Source: Lachnospiraceae bacterium
GTDB taxonomy: Bacteria; Bacillota; Clostridia; Lachnospirales; Lachnospiraceae
Direction of reading: 5' to 3'
DNA length: 64,000 bases
Assembly: GCA_024695145.1 (NCBI GenBank)
Contig: JAILIS010000032.1
Location: 346,798-410,797, forward strand
Shown: positions 62,465-64,000 of the stretch, one piece after another
Position numbering within the stretch: position 1 is the first letter of the stretch
Layout of the letters: each line of letters starts with the position of its first letter
Position numbers and translations under genes: made by a program
The notes under the pieces: generated by a model
What the model was told of the DNA's origin: nothing
Databases searched by the model: none
The model's input: the letters and a program-made list of their open reading frames with translations, nothing else

Positions 62465-64000
62465 ATGAAAAAAGGACAGGAATATACGGGATCCGTCAGT
62501 ACCATAAGGTTTCCGAACAAAGGTGTTGTTACAACGCAGGATGGGGAAAAATGTATCGTCAAAAACGTGATTCCCGGACAAAAGATCAGGTTTCGCGTGA
62601 CCAAGAAGAGAAACGGGACATGCGAGGGCATGCTGCTCGAGGTGATCGAGCGGTCTTCGGCTGAGACTGACAGTTTCTGCCCTCATTTTGAATCATGTGG
62701 CGGCTGCACATACCAGACACTTCCATATGAGAAACAGCTTCAGATCAAAGAGGAGCAGGTGCATGAACTTCTTGAGCCGGTATTAGAAGGAGCACTTGAG
62801 GGACAGGTTGACATAAAATTGCTCTTCGAGAAAATCATTCCCAGTCCGACACAGTTCGAATATCGTAATAAAATGGAGTTTTCCTTCGGAGATGCGAGCT
62901 ATGGCGGCGAGCTTGAACTTGGTTTACATAAAATAGGAAGCTTCTATGATATAGTTACTGTAAAAAATTGCAGGATAGTAGATGAGGATTTTAGGCTGAT
63001 ACTGAAGGAGACGCTTTCATATTTTCGCGGGAAGGAGACACCTTATTTCCATAAACGTACGCACGAGGGATTTTTACGGTTTCTGCTAGTACGAAAAGCA
63101 GCAAAAACAGGACAGATACTGATCGATCTCGTGACCACATCACAGACACCGCCTGACACGATGTGCACGGAGATAAGTCTACTAGACGACTGGAAGGAAG
63201 CGATGCTGTCGCTCGGACTGTCAGGAAGTATAGCCGGGATATTACATACAATAGATGACGGTGTTGCAGATGCCATATCTAATGACCGTACCGATATTTT
63301 GTTCGGACAGGACCGGTTCGATGAAGAGGTGCTCGGGCTGATTTTTAAGATATCGCCGTTCTCATTCTTTCAGACAAATACTTTGTCTGCGGAAGTTCTG
63401 TATTCCAAGATCCGTGAGTATGCACAACTCACCGGCAGTGAAGAAGGTATCGTATTTGATCTGTATTCGGGAACAGGGACCATTGGACAACTTATGTCAA
63501 CCGCCGCAAAAGAAGTGGTGGGTGTTGAGATCGTCGAGGAAGCAGTCAGAGCGGCTAATGAGAACTCTGAAATAAATGGTTTGCATAACTGCAGATTCAT
63601 TGCGGGAGATGTACTGTGCGTTCTTGATGAGATAGAGTCCAGACCCGATCTTATCATACTCGATCCGCCTCGTGACGGAGTCAATCCGAAGGCTCTTAAA
63701 AAGATAGCGCGCTATGGGGTAGATTATATCATTTATGTCAGTTGTAAGCCGACAAGTCTTGCGAGGGATCTTCTCAGCCTGATGGAGGATGGATACCGGC
63801 CGATCAGGATCTGCCCTATAGATCAGTTCCCGGGTACTGTTCATGTCGAGACGTGCGTCCTCTTAGGTAGGGAATCTGGTCGAGATGTCAAATATGAGTA
63901 TATTGACTATGAGCCAAAGAGTAATCCCTTAAAACGCGATAAAGTGTCATACGCGGAGATTAAGGCGTGGATTGGAGATAAATATGGGCTTAAAGTTTCA
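62465..64000 (+). CDS. rlmD: RlmD-like 23S rRNA (uracil-5-)-methyltransferase, cut at window end
   Basis: The 512 codons seen have no stop and run off the window. A TRAM-like N-terminal domain is followed by a 4Fe-4S motif (CPHFESCGGCTYQ and later NCRIVDE), the SAM-binding FDLYSGTGTIG, ILDPPRDG and the catalytic cysteine YVSCKPTSLARDL, with HVETCVLL at the end of the core. The chain continues past the usual 450 residues with YAEIKAWIGDKYGLKV, an extension seen in many Clostridia RlmD proteins. AGGA is upstream of the ATG. RlmD versus RlmCD cannot be separated by eye. Confidence 0.9.
   Translation, partial: MKKGQEYTGSVSTIRFPNKGVVTTQDGEKCIVKNVIPGQKIRFRVTKKRNGTCEGMLLEVIERSSAETDSFCPHFESCGGCTYQTLPYEKQLQIKEEQVHELLEPVLEGALEGQVDIKLLFEKIIPSPTQFEYRNKMEFSFGDASYGGELELGLHKIGSFYDIVTVKNCRIVDEDFRLILKETLSYFRGKETPYFHKRTHEGFLRFLLVRKAAKTGQILIDLVTTSQTPPDTMCTEISLLDDWKEAMLSLGLSGSIAGILHTIDDGVADAISNDRTDILFGQDRFDEEVLGLIFKISPFSFFQTNTLSAEVLYSKIREYAQLTGSEEGIVFDLYSGTGTIGQLMSTAAKEVVGVEIVEEAVRAANENSEINGLHNCRFIAGDVLCVLDEIESRPDLIILDPPRDGVNPKALKKIARYGVDYIIYVSCKPTSLARDLLSLMEDGYRPIRICPIDQFPGTVHVETCVLLGRESGRDVKYEYIDYEPKSNPLKRDKVSYAEIKAWIGDKYGLKVS

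Overview
The window looks like chromosomal DNA of an anaerobic Gram-positive Clostridia member, most likely Lachnospiraceae. This rests on gene content, not on a search: a Firmicutes-type type IV pilus operon, a YerC/TrpR-like repressor, CheC, a FucO-type iron alcohol dehydrogenase, a ferredoxin-flavodoxin fusion, strong AGGAGG ribosome binding sites and an RlmD-type methyltransferase with a C-terminal extension. No rRNA, tRNA, CRISPR array, transposase or prophage gene was seen.

Region 1 (1-17630) is a type IV pilus locus: the end of PilB, PilT, PilC, a zinc-ribbon membrane protein, a MATE transporter, then (behind its own terminator and promoter) a major pilin, prepilin peptidase, a fused PilM-PilN, PilO, four minor pilin-like proteins including one of 917 residues, and a 942-residue exported protein. 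A compact nested inverted-repeat element lies between pilT and pilC. Region 2 (17635-31730) holds housekeeping and metabolic genes: transglutaminase-like protein, TrmL, UDP-glucose dehydrogenase, glutamine synthetase, a flavin-binding-fold protein, a beta-helix protein, a D-2-hydroxyacid dehydrogenase, a YgjV-acetyltransferase-like fusion, HflX, a ferredoxin-GNAT fusion, Fe-ADH, a radical SAM protein, a coiled-coil protein and an EFR1-type protein.

Region 3 (about 31731-52832) is a more A+T-rich accessory glycan island. Just left of it is a small hydrophobic-peptide gene with features of a type I toxin. The island encodes a nonulosonic (legionaminic-type) acid pathway (aminotransferase, nucleotidyltransferase, N-formyltransferase, NeuB, NeuC, LegB-like dehydratase, NeuA), tailoring enzymes (nitrilase, Gfo/Idh, class III aminotransferase, WcbI-like, KpsS-like, radical SAM, FkbM) and glycosyltransferases. 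It ends at a strong terminator. Several of its proteins, and the DUF4422 protein just after the terminator, carry the same Rossmann-like module fused to different catalytic domains. No sugar N-acetyltransferase of the LegH type was seen; a formyltransferase sits in its place, so a 7-N-formyl nonulosonic acid is a reasonable prediction. With a pilus locus in the same window, pilin or flagellin glycosylation is possible but unproven.

Region 4 (52846-64000) has a DUF4422 glycosyltransferase, a membrane protein, a second pilin-like protein related to the 917-residue one, a SARP-type regulator whose C terminus looks like a degenerate GGDEF domain, a CPA2 antiporter, CheC, YerC, PcrA helicase, a small acidic membrane protein and an RlmD-like rRNA methyltransferase cut by the window end.
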